Made by a program: the position numbers and the translations under genes
Assembly: GCA_963660485.1 (NCBI GenBank)
Contig: CAVKYH010000002.1
Span: 1 to 64,000, forward strand
Reading direction: 5' to 3'
Length of the DNA: 64,000 nucleotides
DNA from: UBA6398 sp963660485
Lineage (GTDB): Bacteria > Bacteroidota > Bacteroidia > Bacteroidales > Bacteroidaceae
Notes under the pieces: model-generated
The model's input: the letters and a program-made list of their open reading frames with translations, nothing else
Database searches by the model: none
What the model was told of the DNA's origin: nothing
Shown here: positions 41,615-50,245 of the stretch, piece by piece
Numbering within the stretch: the stretch's first letter is position 1
How the letters are laid out: each line of letters begins with the position of its first letter

Positions 41615-41622
41615 TAATTTTG
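41615..41622 (+). promoter_or_regulatory. -7 box (TAATTTTG) before the nucleoside-gate gene
   Basis: TAATTTTG fits TAnnTTTG and lies 26 nt before the ATG at 41649. The -33 position is not well matched. Confidence 0.45.
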
Positions 41623-41648
41623 CCGAAGAATCAAGCATTTTGGGATAA

Positions 41649-42599
41649 ATGGAAAGGAGACGGTTTGTGCTTCATGCAGTGAGAATAAGGCGGTGTGCGA
41701 TTGCCGCGTTGCCGAAGTCGTGGAAAATGACGCTTTGGTTGCTCAAAATGATGATTCCAATATCCCTTGTGGTTACGTTGTTGCAATACGCGGGCGCGAT
41801 AGCGTGGTTCGCGCAATATATCGACCCTGTGTTTCGCAGCATAGGGCTTCCCGGCGAGAGCGCAGTGGCTTTCATCACCGCAGCATCGCTCACCACTTAT
41901 GCGGGAATTGCCGTGCTTCTTTCGCTCACGCTCACCCTGCGTCAGGCAACCATTGTGTCGCTGATGATGCTGCTTTGCCACGCGCTGCCAATGGAGTGCA
42001 GCGTAACTCATCGCACCGGGTCTTCGTTTGCAGGCATGGTGGTTTTGAGAATAGCAATGGCTTTTGCGGCGGCATTCTATCTCAACCTTGTCTTGCCCGA
42101 CATGCCGCAGCAATTCGGCTTTGGCGCAGCGCCGGCAACCGATGCCACGCTTGCGGAAATTGCTGTAAGCTGGACTGTGGCAAACCTGAAAGTAACCATA
42201 ATGATGTTCGTTATAATCTATGCGGTGATGGTTTTGCAGAACATGCTTCAGGCTTACCGTTTGCTCAATGCCATTTCGCGCTGCCTGCGCCCTGTGATGC
42301 GCCTTTTCGGACTTCCTGAAGACGCCGCCTATTTTTGGCTCGTAGGAAATACGTTGGGAATTTCATATGGAGGCGCGGTGATGTATGAATGTATACAAAG
42401 CGGAGAAATTTCACGCGACAAAGCGGCTGCGGTAAACCGACACCTGGCAATGAACCACTCTATCATCGAAGATACATGCGTTTTCGGCGCGATAGGGATA
42501 GGTGTGTTCTGGATAATATCCACGCGCGTTTTGTTTGCGCTCGTTGTGGTGTGGGGCAGAAAGGCTTTGCGGCATCTGTTGCGGCGCGTGGGGAAATGA
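41649..42599 (+). CDS. Nucleoside-recognition (Gate domain) membrane protein
   Basis: A 316-residue inner-membrane protein with about eight hydrophobic segments in two similar halves, each beginning with a Gate-like motif (MIPISLVVTLLQYAGAIAWF and ... MFVIIYAVMVLQNMLQAYRL). It resembles the nucleoside-recognition family related to nucleoside transporters and spore-maturation proteins SpmA/SpmB. Conserved polar segments are CHALPMECSVTH and NHSIIEDTCVFG. The substrate is unknown. It converges with the DUF6249-like gene at a shared terminator. Confidence 0.75.
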   Translation: MERRRFVLHAVRIRRCAIAALPKSWKMTLWLLKMMIPISLVVTLLQYAGAIAWFAQYIDPVFRSIGLPGESAVAFITAASLTTYAGIAVLLSLTLTLRQATIVSLMMLLCHALPMECSVTHRTGSSFAGMVVLRIAMAFAAAFYLNLVLPDMPQQFGFGAAPATDATLAEIAVSWTVANLKVTIMMFVIIYAVMVLQNMLQAYRLLNAISRCLRPVMRLFGLPEDAAYFWLVGNTLGISYGGAVMYECIQSGEISRDKAAAVNRHLAMNHSIIEDTCVFGAIGIGVFWIISTRVLFALVVVWGRKALRHLLRRVGK

Positions 42600-42626
42600 A
42601 AAAAGGCTGCAATTTTTGCAGCCTCA
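42600..42626. terminator. Bidirectional terminator between convergent genes
   Basis: AGGCTGCA (42604-42611) and TGCAGCCT (42617-42624), a perfect 8-bp stem around ATTTT. The A-run immediately to the left gives a strong T-run on the minus strand, so it mainly serves the minus-strand operon; the plus-strand T-run is weak. Confidence 0.75.
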
Positions 42627-42674
42627 AGTTTAATCGTAAAAGTAATGGGGTAGGGCTTCCGCCCGTTGCGTGTA

Positions 42675-43106
42675 TTATTTATCTTCTTCGGTTTCGGAAA
42701 TTTCCTGAGCCTCTGCTTTTGCGCGGAGTTTCCATATAATAAGGAATGCAGCAAGCAGCGCAACGCCGATACCGAGTGCAATGAATCCGCAAAGCATGAA
42801 TCCGCCTATTACATCGTTCAACTGCAGTCCGCAAAGCAACGGAATCAATGTGCCGAGCGCTATCCCGAGAAAGGTAAGCCCCACTACGAGGTTGTTAAAC
42901 CTTTTCGGCTGTTTCCCCTCGGGTTTCTGTTCGCTGATAATCATCTTTGCCGTTTCGGCGTCCACATTGTTTTCCACAATGGCCTTGCGCAAATCTGCGT
43001 CAGCCTTGCTCTTTTTCATTTTGGTTATTGTCAGGCAAATTATATATGCTATGGGAATTCCCAAAGACAACATTACCGCAACCAAGCCTACTAAATCTTT
43101 AATCAT
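42675..43106 (-). CDS. Membrane protein, DUF6249-like
   Basis: A 143-residue protein with an N-terminal membrane segment (GLVAVMLSLGIPIAYIICLTI), a charged cytoplasmic middle (KSKADADLRKAIVENNVDAE) and two further segments (NNLVVGLTFLGIALGTLIPLL, GGFMLCGFIALGIGVALLAAF), then an acidic tail. This layout resembles DUF6249. It is the last gene of the ECF sigma operon and may belong to its signalling or output. Function unknown. Confidence 0.65.
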   Translation of the reverse strand: MIKDLVGLVAVMLSLGIPIAYIICLTITKMKKSKADADLRKAIVENNVDAETAKMIISEQKPEGKQPKRFNNLVVGLTFLGIALGTLIPLLCGLQLNDVIGGFMLCGFIALGIGVALLAAFLIIWKLRAKAEAQEISETEEDK

Positions 43107-43164
43107 TTTTTTAGGAATTTAATTTGTTTGACTTCACCCTTATGACAGAATGCCTTGGAATTTA

Positions 43165-43479
43165 TTACAAGTTTCGGGCAGAAAATTTCAGAATTATTTT
43201 TGCAAACGATACAAGGACTATCATTACCGACGCAATGAGGATAGTTTGCACTAAGGTTGACTGCGACTGCTCCATAACGTATTTATATATGGTGATGCCG
43301 TATCCCAACAAAATCAAAGGCGTTCCGAATGCCACTGCAACCATGCGCAGAAATTTCCGCGACGTGATGCGGCGTTCTTGACGGCTGATTTGGTGCATCA
43401 CCCGGCGGTTGATGTTCTCGAGCATAGCCTCCCGTTCAAAATTTTCGCGTATAAGATTGTCGAGTTGTCTATCGTTCAT
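43165..43479 (-). CDS. Small two-segment membrane protein, possible anti-sigma partner
   Basis: A 104-residue protein with a soluble, highly charged N-terminal half (MNDRQLDNLIRENFERE, about 1-45) and two hydrophobic segments (about 46-66 and 77-97). The gene overlaps the end of the sigma factor gene by 11 nt. Position and layout fit a membrane anti-sigma factor, but no zinc-binding HxxxCxxC motif is present, so this is inference from context. Confidence 0.6.
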   Translation of the reverse strand: MNDRQLDNLIRENFEREAMLENINRRVMHQISRQERRITSRKFLRMVAVAFGTPLILLGYGITIYKYVMEQSQSTLVQTILIASVMIVLVSFAKIILKFSARNL

Positions 43480-44002
43480 CTTCTTTTGTATTGATTTGTT
43501 GTTTCAGTTTCTCACGTATTCTGTGCAGTTTCACGAGCACGTTTGCCGGCGAGAGCTCCAAAGTTTTTGCAATCTCGTCGGTTTTCATTCCTTTATAGTA
43601 ATGCAACAGAATTATCTGCCTGTCTTGCGGCTCAAGCCGCTTCACGGCTTCGCGCATGGCGGCAAGTTTTTCCTCATGTACCTCCGAGAAATCCTCCTCT
43701 TCGGGAATGTCGTCCGGGAGCGGGACCGCGTTTCGGCGCTTCATCTTGTCGAGCAGATTGATGGCTATATGCGCCGCAATCACCGTGAGCCACGGCGCAA
43801 GCGATGCCCCTCCGCCCCAGGAATCAAGGTTGGTGTAAGCCTTGATAAAGGTTTGTTGCGAAACCTCTGCGGCAAGTTCCTTGTCGCGCGTGATTCCCAA
43901 CGCCTTCGAAAGCACGATGCCCGAATACTTGCCTACAACAACGCCAAAGAGTCTGTGCTCGTGGCGTTTGAGTATGCGTTCTACGATTTGTTGGTCGGTC
44001 AT
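43469..44002 (-). CDS. ECF-type RNA polymerase sigma factor
   Basis: A 177-residue sigma factor with region 2 (LFGVVVGKYSGIVLSKALGITRD, AAEVSQQTFIKAYTNLDSW) and region 4 (VKRLEPQDRQIILLHYYKGMKTDEIAKTLELSPANVLVKLHRIREKL), joined by an acidic linker (DDIPEEEDFSEVHEE). It should direct polymerase to a stress or envelope regulon. It heads the operon with two small membrane-protein genes; the first overlaps it by 11 nt and may control it. Confidence 0.9.
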   Translation of the reverse strand: MTDQQIVERILKRHEHRLFGVVVGKYSGIVLSKALGITRDKELAAEVSQQTFIKAYTNLDSWGGGASLAPWLTVIAAHIAINLLDKMKRRNAVPLPDDIPEEEDFSEVHEEKLAAMREAVKRLEPQDRQIILLHYYKGMKTDEIAKTLELSPANVLVKLHRIREKLKQQINTKEDER

Positions 44003-44171
44003 GCTGTTTACGGTTGTTCTATTCTCAAGACAGACACCCTGAGGAATTATTACAGGATTTCAATGTAAAAATAAGAAAAAAACAAAAGCCGCCGCAACAA
44101 GGCACAAAATGAGAAGAAAAACGGTTTTTATAATTCTTTGATAAAGAGGAAGATAAAATACATGCAAATAT

Positions 44172-44263
44172 CGCTTTTACGAGGTCTGACCTAATTCAAA
44201 CTAGGTCAGACATAATTTAAACTAGGTCAGACCTAGTTTTTACAAGATGCCTTGGAGTTTTTT
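44172..44263. repeat. Modular 21-bp-period interspersed repeat, copy 11
   Basis: Perfectly in register: CGCTTTTACG, AGGTCTGACCT, AATTCAAACT, AGGTCAGACAT, AATTTAAACT, AGGTCAGACCT, AGTTTTTACA, AGATGCCTTGG, AGTTTTTT. AGGTCTGACCT and AGGTCAGACCT are reverse complements and can pair ahead of AGTTTTTACA. It lies in the gene-free stretch 44003-44470, which otherwise holds only the tRNA promoter. Confidence 0.92.
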
Positions 44264-44426
44264 CCGACAATTCATGTGCATTTTTCACCATGCCTCAATC
44301 CCCGTTTTTCAAGCCCTCTATTCCGCACTCCACCCCTCGGAAATCTTTCGCAACGTCATGGAAATCTTTCGCCCGTGCCATGAAAACAAAACGTAGCGCC
44401 AAGGAAATTAAAAATAAGCGTTAAAT

Positions 44427-44457
44427 TTTGCAGCCCGCGCGAAATTCGTTACCTTTG
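44427..44457 (+). promoter_or_regulatory. Promoter of tRNA-Leu
   Basis: TTTG at 44427-44430, a 19-nt spacer, TACCTTTG at 44450-44457, then the tRNA 5' end 13 nt further on. An exact consensus match in position and spacing. Confidence 0.85.
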
Positions 44458-44470
44458 CACGCACTATCGG

Positions 44471-44556
44471 GCTCGAATGGTGGAATCGGTAGACACGAGG
44501 GACTTAAAATCCCTTGGCCAGTGATGGCTGTGCGGGTTCAAGTCCCGCTTCGAGTA
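44471..44556 (+). tRNA. tRNA-Leu (anticodon UAA)
   Basis: An 86-nt class II tRNA. Acceptor arm GCTCGAA pairs with TTCGAGT (one G-U at the end). The D-arm contains GGTAGACA, the anticodon stem GGGA/TCCC encloses CTTAAAA with anticodon TAA, a long variable arm TTGGCCAGTGATGGCTG follows, then the T-arm GCGGGTTCAAGTCCCGC. Discriminator base A at 44556. CCA is not encoded. It has its own promoter. Confidence 0.95.
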
Positions 44557-44799
44557 CTTTGGACATGGTGTTTTTCAAAGGTTGTGCGCCTTGTTTTAGT
44601 TACCAACCTCCACAGTCTTTATTATCTCAAATCAAATCATAAAACCTTTCTTAAAGCAAGATTTCACAACGCGTATGTTGTGGAACATATCTGTGTGTGA
44701 TTTTTTAGTGATAGGCTTGGGAATTTGGTTCTGCTTCTCTTGATTTTGGGGTAGGCGGAAAGGTGGCTTTGTGGTAACTACAAACGAGAAAGAACTAAC

Positions 44800-44829
44800 G
44801 GGGAGGGGCGCAAAATACTCTCCTTTTTT
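44800..44829 (+). terminator. Terminator-like hairpin in the leader region before the polysaccharide locus
   Basis: GGGGAG (44800-44805) pairs with CTCTCC (44818-44823) with one G-U pair, followed by six T residues. It is about 240 nt after the tRNA and 148 nt before the exporter gene. It could end the tRNA transcript or attenuate readthrough. The rest of 44557-44976 holds no recognisable gene, and no clear -7 box for the exporter was found. Confidence 0.55.
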
Positions 44830-44976
44830 ATGTTTTTAGAGAAAAACATTTAGGACAACATTGACAGCACGGACTTTTTTTAATGTTGAAGAACCTTTAG
44901 TCAACAATAAAACAACAAAAAAATAGTTACTATTAAATAAAGGTGTAACCATTCAACATGTAATCAAACCCAAAGA

Positions 44977-47574
44977 ATGAAGAAACTCATCATTTTTATA
45001 TTCATACTTGCTCTGTGTCCAATCGGAATGCAGGCACAGTCTACTTTGACCGACAATCAGGTGGCTGATATGATACAGCGCGAAATGGAAAACGGTAGTT
45101 CGCAACAGCAGATAGTGGTGAAACTGATGCAAAGCGGAGTGGACATCAACCAGATACGCCGCGTGAGAAAGAAATACCTGAGACAATCCAACAAGTCGGG
45201 ACTTGGTATGGCCAATACCGAAGACGATGACACCCGTTTGCGTACCAACAACGGAAAGACACGCGAGGAAACACGACAGAAGACCACTAAGGATAACGTG
45301 GATCGCGATGCAACCACCACGCAACGCTTGCAGGGGGTGCCGAAGTGGCAGAAGGAATACAACGAAGACGACAAGGATTTTCTGCAGATGCAAGCTGAAT
45401 TGGGAATGATGACCCGCAGTGATTCCATAGAATGGCTTAATCAACTTTTGGAACAGCAGGAGACTGACAAGAAAAAGGTTTTTGGTCGCGATATCTTTAA
45501 CAATAACGATCTTACCTTTGAGCCGGCAATGAACATAGCCACGCCGCAAAGTTATGTGCTCGGGCCGGGTGATGCTGTGGCGGTTGACGTTTACGGAGCG
45601 TCGCAGAAAACTTTTAATTGCACGGTTTCGCCCGACGGACAGATAGTTATAGATGATTTTGGACCTATTGACGTGAGCGGCTTAACCATAAGTCAGGCTA
45701 AGAAACGCATTCAAAATACCCTTGGGGCGCGTTATCGTAGCAGCCGCATCAATTTGTCGCTCGGGCAGACGCGTACCATTACCGTAAATGTCATGGGTGA
45801 AGTGAAAACTCCGGGCACATATACGCTTTCTGCCTTTGCTACGGTTTTCCATGCCCTTTACATGGCGGGCGGAACCAGTGAACTTGGAACACTTCGCAAT
45901 ATAAATATTTACCGCAACAATCGCCTTGTAAGTGTTTGCGATATATATGACTACATTCTCAATGGTAAAATGACCGGCAATGTGAGACTTCATGACGGCG
46001 ACGTAGTTTCGGTTGGCGCATACGACTGCCTTGTAAACGTTACAGGAAAGGTGAAGCGTCCTATGTATTATGAAATGAAGAAGGACGAGAGCGTGGAAAC
46101 TTTGTTGAAATATGCCGGCGGTTTTGCGGGCGATGCTTATAAGAAGAGCGTGCGCGTGAACCGCAAGACGGGACGCGAATATGCCGTGTTCAATGTAGAT
46201 GAATTCGAAATGGCCAATTTCCGTATCGCCGACGGCGACAGTGTGAGCATCGACTCAATTCTTCCGCGCTATGCCAACACAGTAGAGATAAAAGGTGCCG
46301 TGTTCCGCCCTGGTATGTACCAGATAGGAGACGGTATAAACAGTGTACGCACTCTCATAAAGCATGCAGAAGGTCTGACAGAGGAAGCGTTTACAGCCCG
46401 TGCTGTAATGCACCGCATGAAACCCGACCGCACACTGAAAGTAATCAGTGTTGATGTGGCGGGAATAATGGACGGACGCGTAGCAGACATCCCTTTGCAG
46501 GAGAACGACGTGCTGTTTATCCCCAATAAGCAGGAATCTATGACGGAACGCACCATTACCATTCAGGGAGAGGTACAGTATCCGGGCATATACAAGTATG
46601 CAGACAACGAAACCCTGGAAGATTTCGTTCTTCAGGCAGGTGGTTTGCTCGAGACGGCTTCGACGGTAAAAGTAGATGTGGCACGCCGAGTGGGCAACCC
46701 TAAGGCTTTGACCACCGACAGCGTTATTGCGAAAAATTACTCTTTCTCTCTGAAAGACGGCTTTGTTGTCGATGGCGAACCGGGCTTTGTTCTTATGCCG
46801 TTCGATGAAGTTTTTGTACGCAAGAGCCCTGCTTATTCCAAGCAGCAGAGTGTTACTATTGACGGAGAAGTAATGTTTGCCGGCACTTACACTCTCAGCA
46901 AGCGCAACATGCGTCTTACCGATTTGTTGGAAGCTGCCGGTGGCGTTACAGACTTGGCTTATATCAAAGGCGCACGATTGGAACGCCGCCCCAATGAGGC
47001 AGAGCGTGCGCGCATGGAGGCTGCGTTCAAAATGCAACAAGAGCAACTTCAAGACCAACTTCTCGAACTTGCTGCCAGCAGCAATAACGGAAATAATATA
47101 CAACAGGTGGCCCAGCAGTCAAACAATACCCAATTAAAGAAATTCCAGGTACCTAACACTTTCCCTGTTGGTATTGAACTCGACCGCGCTATAGCCGATC
47201 CCGACTGCGATGCAAACATAGTTCTCCGCGAGGGCGACCGCCTCATTCTTCCCCAATATACTGCCACAGTGAAGGTGAACGGCGCTGTGATGTATCCCAA
47301 TACCGTGGCATATGAACGAGGAAAGAAAGCCAAGTATTACGTAAACGCGGCAGGAGGTTTTTCGCAGAACGCACGCAAGAACAACGCATACGTAATATAT
47401 ATGAACGGAATGGTAGGCAAACTTTCGCAAGGCGCAAAAATACAGCCGGGGTGTGAGATTGTGGTGCCGAGTCGCATCAGTCGTAAGATGAGCACGGCCG
47501 AGACTATGAGCATGGGTACCAGCATCGCGTCTATTGCCGCTATGATTGCAACCATTACCAATGTATTGAAGTAA
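44977..47574 (+). CDS. Polysaccharide export protein, Wza-like with multiple SLBB domains
   Basis: An 865-residue outer-membrane exporter. Signal peptide to about residue 20 (GMQAQS), a helical, charged N-terminal extension (about 25-165, MIQREMENGSSQQQIVVKLM), the polysaccharide export domain (about 185-270, YVLGPGDAVAVDVYGASQ), then a series of SLBB beta-grasp repeats (for example TVNVMGEVKTPGTYTLSAF, VNVTGKVKRPMYYEM, ITIQGEVQYPGIYKY, VTIDGEVMFAGTYTL, VKVNGAVMYPNTVAY). The C-terminus has a hydrophobic segment. It is much longer than E. coli Wza, as usual for Bacteroidota. First gene of the polysaccharide locus, 11 nt before the Wzz gene. Confidence 0.9.
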   Translation: MKKLIIFIFILALCPIGMQAQSTLTDNQVADMIQREMENGSSQQQIVVKLMQSGVDINQIRRVRKKYLRQSNKSGLGMANTEDDDTRLRTNNGKTREETRQKTTKDNVDRDATTTQRLQGVPKWQKEYNEDDKDFLQMQAELGMMTRSDSIEWLNQLLEQQETDKKKVFGRDIFNNNDLTFEPAMNIATPQSYVLGPGDAVAVDVYGASQKTFNCTVSPDGQIVIDDFGPIDVSGLTISQAKKRIQNTLGARYRSSRINLSLGQTRTITVNVMGEVKTPGTYTLSAFATVFHALYMAGGTSELGTLRNINIYRNNRLVSVCDIYDYILNGKMTGNVRLHDGDVVSVGAYDCLVNVTGKVKRPMYYEMKKDESVETLLKYAGGFAGDAYKKSVRVNRKTGREYAVFNVDEFEMANFRIADGDSVSIDSILPRYANTVEIKGAVFRPGMYQIGDGINSVRTLIKHAEGLTEEAFTARAVMHRMKPDRTLKVISVDVAGIMDGRVADIPLQENDVLFIPNKQESMTERTITIQGEVQYPGIYKYADNETLEDFVLQAGGLLETASTVKVDVARRVGNPKALTTDSVIAKNYSFSLKDGFVVDGEPGFVLMPFDEVFVRKSPAYSKQQSVTIDGEVMFAGTYTLSKRNMRLTDLLEAAGGVTDLAYIKGARLERRPNEAERARMEAAFKMQQEQLQDQLLELAASSNNGNNIQQVAQQSNNTQLKKFQVPNTFPVGIELDRAIADPDCDANIVLREGDRLILPQYTATVKVNGAVMYPNTVAYERGKKAKYYVNAAGGFSQNARKNNAYVIYMNGMVGKLSQGAKIQPGCEIVVPSRISRKMSTAETMSMGTSIASIAAMIATITNVLK

Positions 47575-47585
47575 GTTTACGCATC

Positions 47586-48650
47586 ATGAATATCGAAGAT
47601 AAAAAGGAAGAAATTATAGACCTTAGAGATCTGTGGGCAAGTATTGTCAAACGAAAGAAATGGTTCTTTATAGCTTGGCCCATTACATTTGTCTTGTCCT
47701 CTCTACTTATCATCTGCGTTCCAAGAACCTACACAACAGACACCGTTTTGGCACCAGAGATGAATCTTCCGTCTGCGGGAGGATCGTTGAGCGATATTGC
47801 TTCAAGTTTTGGCTTCGACCTTGGTAGCCGTACTTCAACCGATGCTATTTATCCAACACTATATCCAGACTTGTTGGACGACAATGGTTTTATATATAGT
47901 TTGTTTGATATTCGGGTGAAAAGTGCAGATGCAACAATAGACACCACTCTATATGCTTACAAACGTTACTTTACCGAATATCCGTGGTGGACGGCTATAA
48001 TGTCCAAATTCAAAAAAATGCTGCCCAAACCCAAAGAATTCCGAGTAAAGCAATCTTCAAACGATGCCTTCAACCCTTACATTCTGTCAAAAGACGAGGA
48101 TGCCATCGTGGAAGCAATAAGAAACAGCATAGGCATAAGCGTGGACAAGAAAACCGATGTTATAACTATCAGTGCCGAAGCGCAAGACCCTCTCATTTGT
48201 AAAACAATCGCAGACTCGGTAAGACAACGTCTACAGAAATTCATTACTGATTATAGAACGAAGAAAGCTCGTAATGATGTGGAATATTATACTAAGTTGA
48301 CTGCCGATGCCAAGGTTGACTACGAACGCGTACAGCAAACATATAGTTCCTATGCCGACGCCAATATGGACGTTATTTTGCAAAGTTACAAGTCGAAGAT
48401 GGAAGCTTTGGAGAATGAAATGCAATTGAAATACAACACTTATACAACCCTGCAAACCCAGTTGCAAGCAGCCAGGGCCAAGTTGCGTGAGAATACGCCT
48501 GCCTTTACGTTGCTGAAAGGAGCGGTAGTACCTATTAAGGCCACAGGACCAAAACGCATGTTTTTTGTTTTAGGTATGCTATTCGTTGTAACTTTAGTTC
48601 TTATGCTTATTAGTGTCAAGGATATTTTGCTTAATCACGAAAAAAAATAA
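47586..48650 (+). CDS. Wzz-type chain-length determinant protein
   Basis: A 354-residue inner-membrane polysaccharide co-polymerase. It has an N-terminal segment WFFIAWPITFVLSSLLIICV (about 23-42), a periplasmic coiled-coil region (about 215-305, rich in KARNDVEYYTKLTAD and NEMQLKYNTYTTLQTQLQ) and a second segment near the C-terminus (FFVLGMLFVVTLVLMLISV) preceded by the Pro-rich PIKATGPKR. No C-terminal tyrosine-kinase domain is present, so it is not a Wzc. It sets the polymer length made by the Wzy encoded further on. Confidence 0.88.
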   Translation: MNIEDKKEEIIDLRDLWASIVKRKKWFFIAWPITFVLSSLLIICVPRTYTTDTVLAPEMNLPSAGGSLSDIASSFGFDLGSRTSTDAIYPTLYPDLLDDNGFIYSLFDIRVKSADATIDTTLYAYKRYFTEYPWWTAIMSKFKKMLPKPKEFRVKQSSNDAFNPYILSKDEDAIVEAIRNSIGISVDKKTDVITISAEAQDPLICKTIADSVRQRLQKFITDYRTKKARNDVEYYTKLTADAKVDYERVQQTYSSYADANMDVILQSYKSKMEALENEMQLKYNTYTTLQTQLQAARAKLRENTPAFTLLKGAVVPIKATGPKRMFFVLGMLFVVTLVLMLISVKDILLNHEKK

Positions 48651-48730
48651 AAGAACAGAACAGAAAAACCAACAAGGGAGAAAGTGGAGTCTTCCTGTTA
48701 AAAACAAACGTAAGCCTGCCGTTTTATAAT

Positions 48731-50242
48731 ATGGAAGCTTCTAAGCGTATTATTGTCAATACCATTGCCCAATATGGAAAGTCGGTCATCAATATTTTTT
48801 TGTCCCTCTATTCCACCCGACTCATTCTCGAGGCGTTAAATATCAGTGATTACGGAATTTATTCGGTCGTAGCCGGAGTAGTGGGCATGTTTGGGTATCT
48901 TGCAAATTCTTTGGTCGTTACCACTCAAAGATACATATCGTATTATTACGGAGCAGGAGATAAGAATTATGTCAAGAAAGTATTTGCAAACAGTGTGCTG
49001 GTACATGTTATAATATGCGTCGTTTTCTGTATGATTCTCCTTCCTATTGGTAATTACGTAACAGGGTCTTTTTTAAACATTGCAACAGATAGGGTGAACG
49101 CTGCCCATGCCGTCTATTATATTACGACATTGATGCTGGTAATGACCATAGGATTAACTCCGTTCAAAGCCTTGCTTATTGCGCATGAAAACATCGTCTA
49201 CATATCAATAGTTGAAGTAGTTGATGGAGTACTGAAACTTGCGCTTGCAATCGTTTTAATGCACTTGAATGCAGACAAGTTGGTCTTTTATGCCATACTG
49301 ATGCTGATGATTACTTCTCTTAATTTTATTGCTTATTTTTGTTATTGTAAAATAAAATACGAAGAGAGTAGGGTTGCTATCAAGCGCGATGTTATTGACA
49401 AAAAATGTATGAAACAAATTGTAGGCTTTGCAGGCTGGACAACTTTTGGAATGTTAGCTGGTATTTCGCAAACGCAAGGTACAGCAATCATCCTTAATAA
49501 AGTGTACGGAACCATTATGAACGCGTCATTTGGTATCGCTTCGCAGGTAAATGGAGCAATTAGGTTTGTTTCTACATCAATTCTAAATGCAATGAATCCC
49601 CAGATAATGAAAGCGGAAGGGCAGGGTAGACGAGAAGAAATGCTGGATTTGGCTGGAAAGGAAAGTAAATTTTCTACAGCCCTTATGATTCTAATATCTG
49701 TGCCGCTAATATATGAGATGCCAAGTATTTTGTCTTTTTGGCTGAAAACAGTACCTCTGAATGCTGAAATTTTCTGCATAGCACTTATAATAGCTTTCAT
49801 CATAGATCAAACAACATTAGGTTTGCACGCGGCTAATCAGGCTATGGGTAAAATAAGGATATATACCATAGCGACAACATTACCCAAAATTTTATTGATT
49901 CCAATTATGTGGGTTGCACTAAAAATTGGTGGAGTTGTAGAAATCGCTATGGCTTGCTACGTCGCGATAGAATTATTGGTGGCATTGTTTAGACTTCCGT
50001 ATATGCGATATTCTGCCGGTCTTAATGTGGTAGAGTACATAAGAAAAGTAATAATGCCACTAATTCCTTTGGTTGTTGCAGAATGTATTGTGTGCTATGT
50101 CGTAACAAGAATGATTCAAATTCCATTTAGATTTCTTCTAACAGGGACAATATCGTTGTTGGTAAGTTTTGTCGTGATTTGGTTTTTTACTTTTACGAAG
50201 TCGGAAAGGAATTACTTAATAAAACTCGTAAAGAGGAAATAA
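48731..50242 (+). CDS. Wzx-type oligosaccharide flippase (MATE/MVF-like)
   Basis: A 503-residue inner-membrane protein with about 12-14 hydrophobic segments; the opening KRIIVNTIAQYGKSVINIFLSLYSTRLIL and LNISDYGIYSVVAGV match polysaccharide flippases. It moves lipid-linked repeat units across the inner membrane. Its DNA and that of the next gene is visibly more A/T-rich than the flanking Wza and WbsX genes. It is followed by the polymerase gene after 3 nt. Confidence 0.88.
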   Translation: MEASKRIIVNTIAQYGKSVINIFLSLYSTRLILEALNISDYGIYSVVAGVVGMFGYLANSLVVTTQRYISYYYGAGDKNYVKKVFANSVLVHVIICVVFCMILLPIGNYVTGSFLNIATDRVNAAHAVYYITTLMLVMTIGLTPFKALLIAHENIVYISIVEVVDGVLKLALAIVLMHLNADKLVFYAILMLMITSLNFIAYFCYCKIKYEESRVAIKRDVIDKKCMKQIVGFAGWTTFGMLAGISQTQGTAIILNKVYGTIMNASFGIASQVNGAIRFVSTSILNAMNPQIMKAEGQGRREEMLDLAGKESKFSTALMILISVPLIYEMPSILSFWLKTVPLNAEIFCIALIIAFIIDQTTLGLHAANQAMGKIRIYTIATTLPKILLIPIMWVALKIGGVVEIAMACYVAIELLVALFRLPYMRYSAGLNVVEYIRKVIMPLIPLVVAECIVCYVVTRMIQIPFRFLLTGTISLLVSFVVIWFFTFTKSERNYLIKLVKRK

Positions 50243-50245
50243 GGA

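Noticed and set aside
44471..44976. tRNA-Leu as an integration site for the polysaccharide locus
   Set aside because: No integrase gene and no repeated copy of the tRNA 3' end were found downstream within the window.
44557..44976. Invertible promoter in front of the polysaccharide locus, as in Bacteroides capsule loci
   Set aside because: No inverted repeats flanking a promoter, no UpxY/UpxZ genes and no invertase gene were seen.
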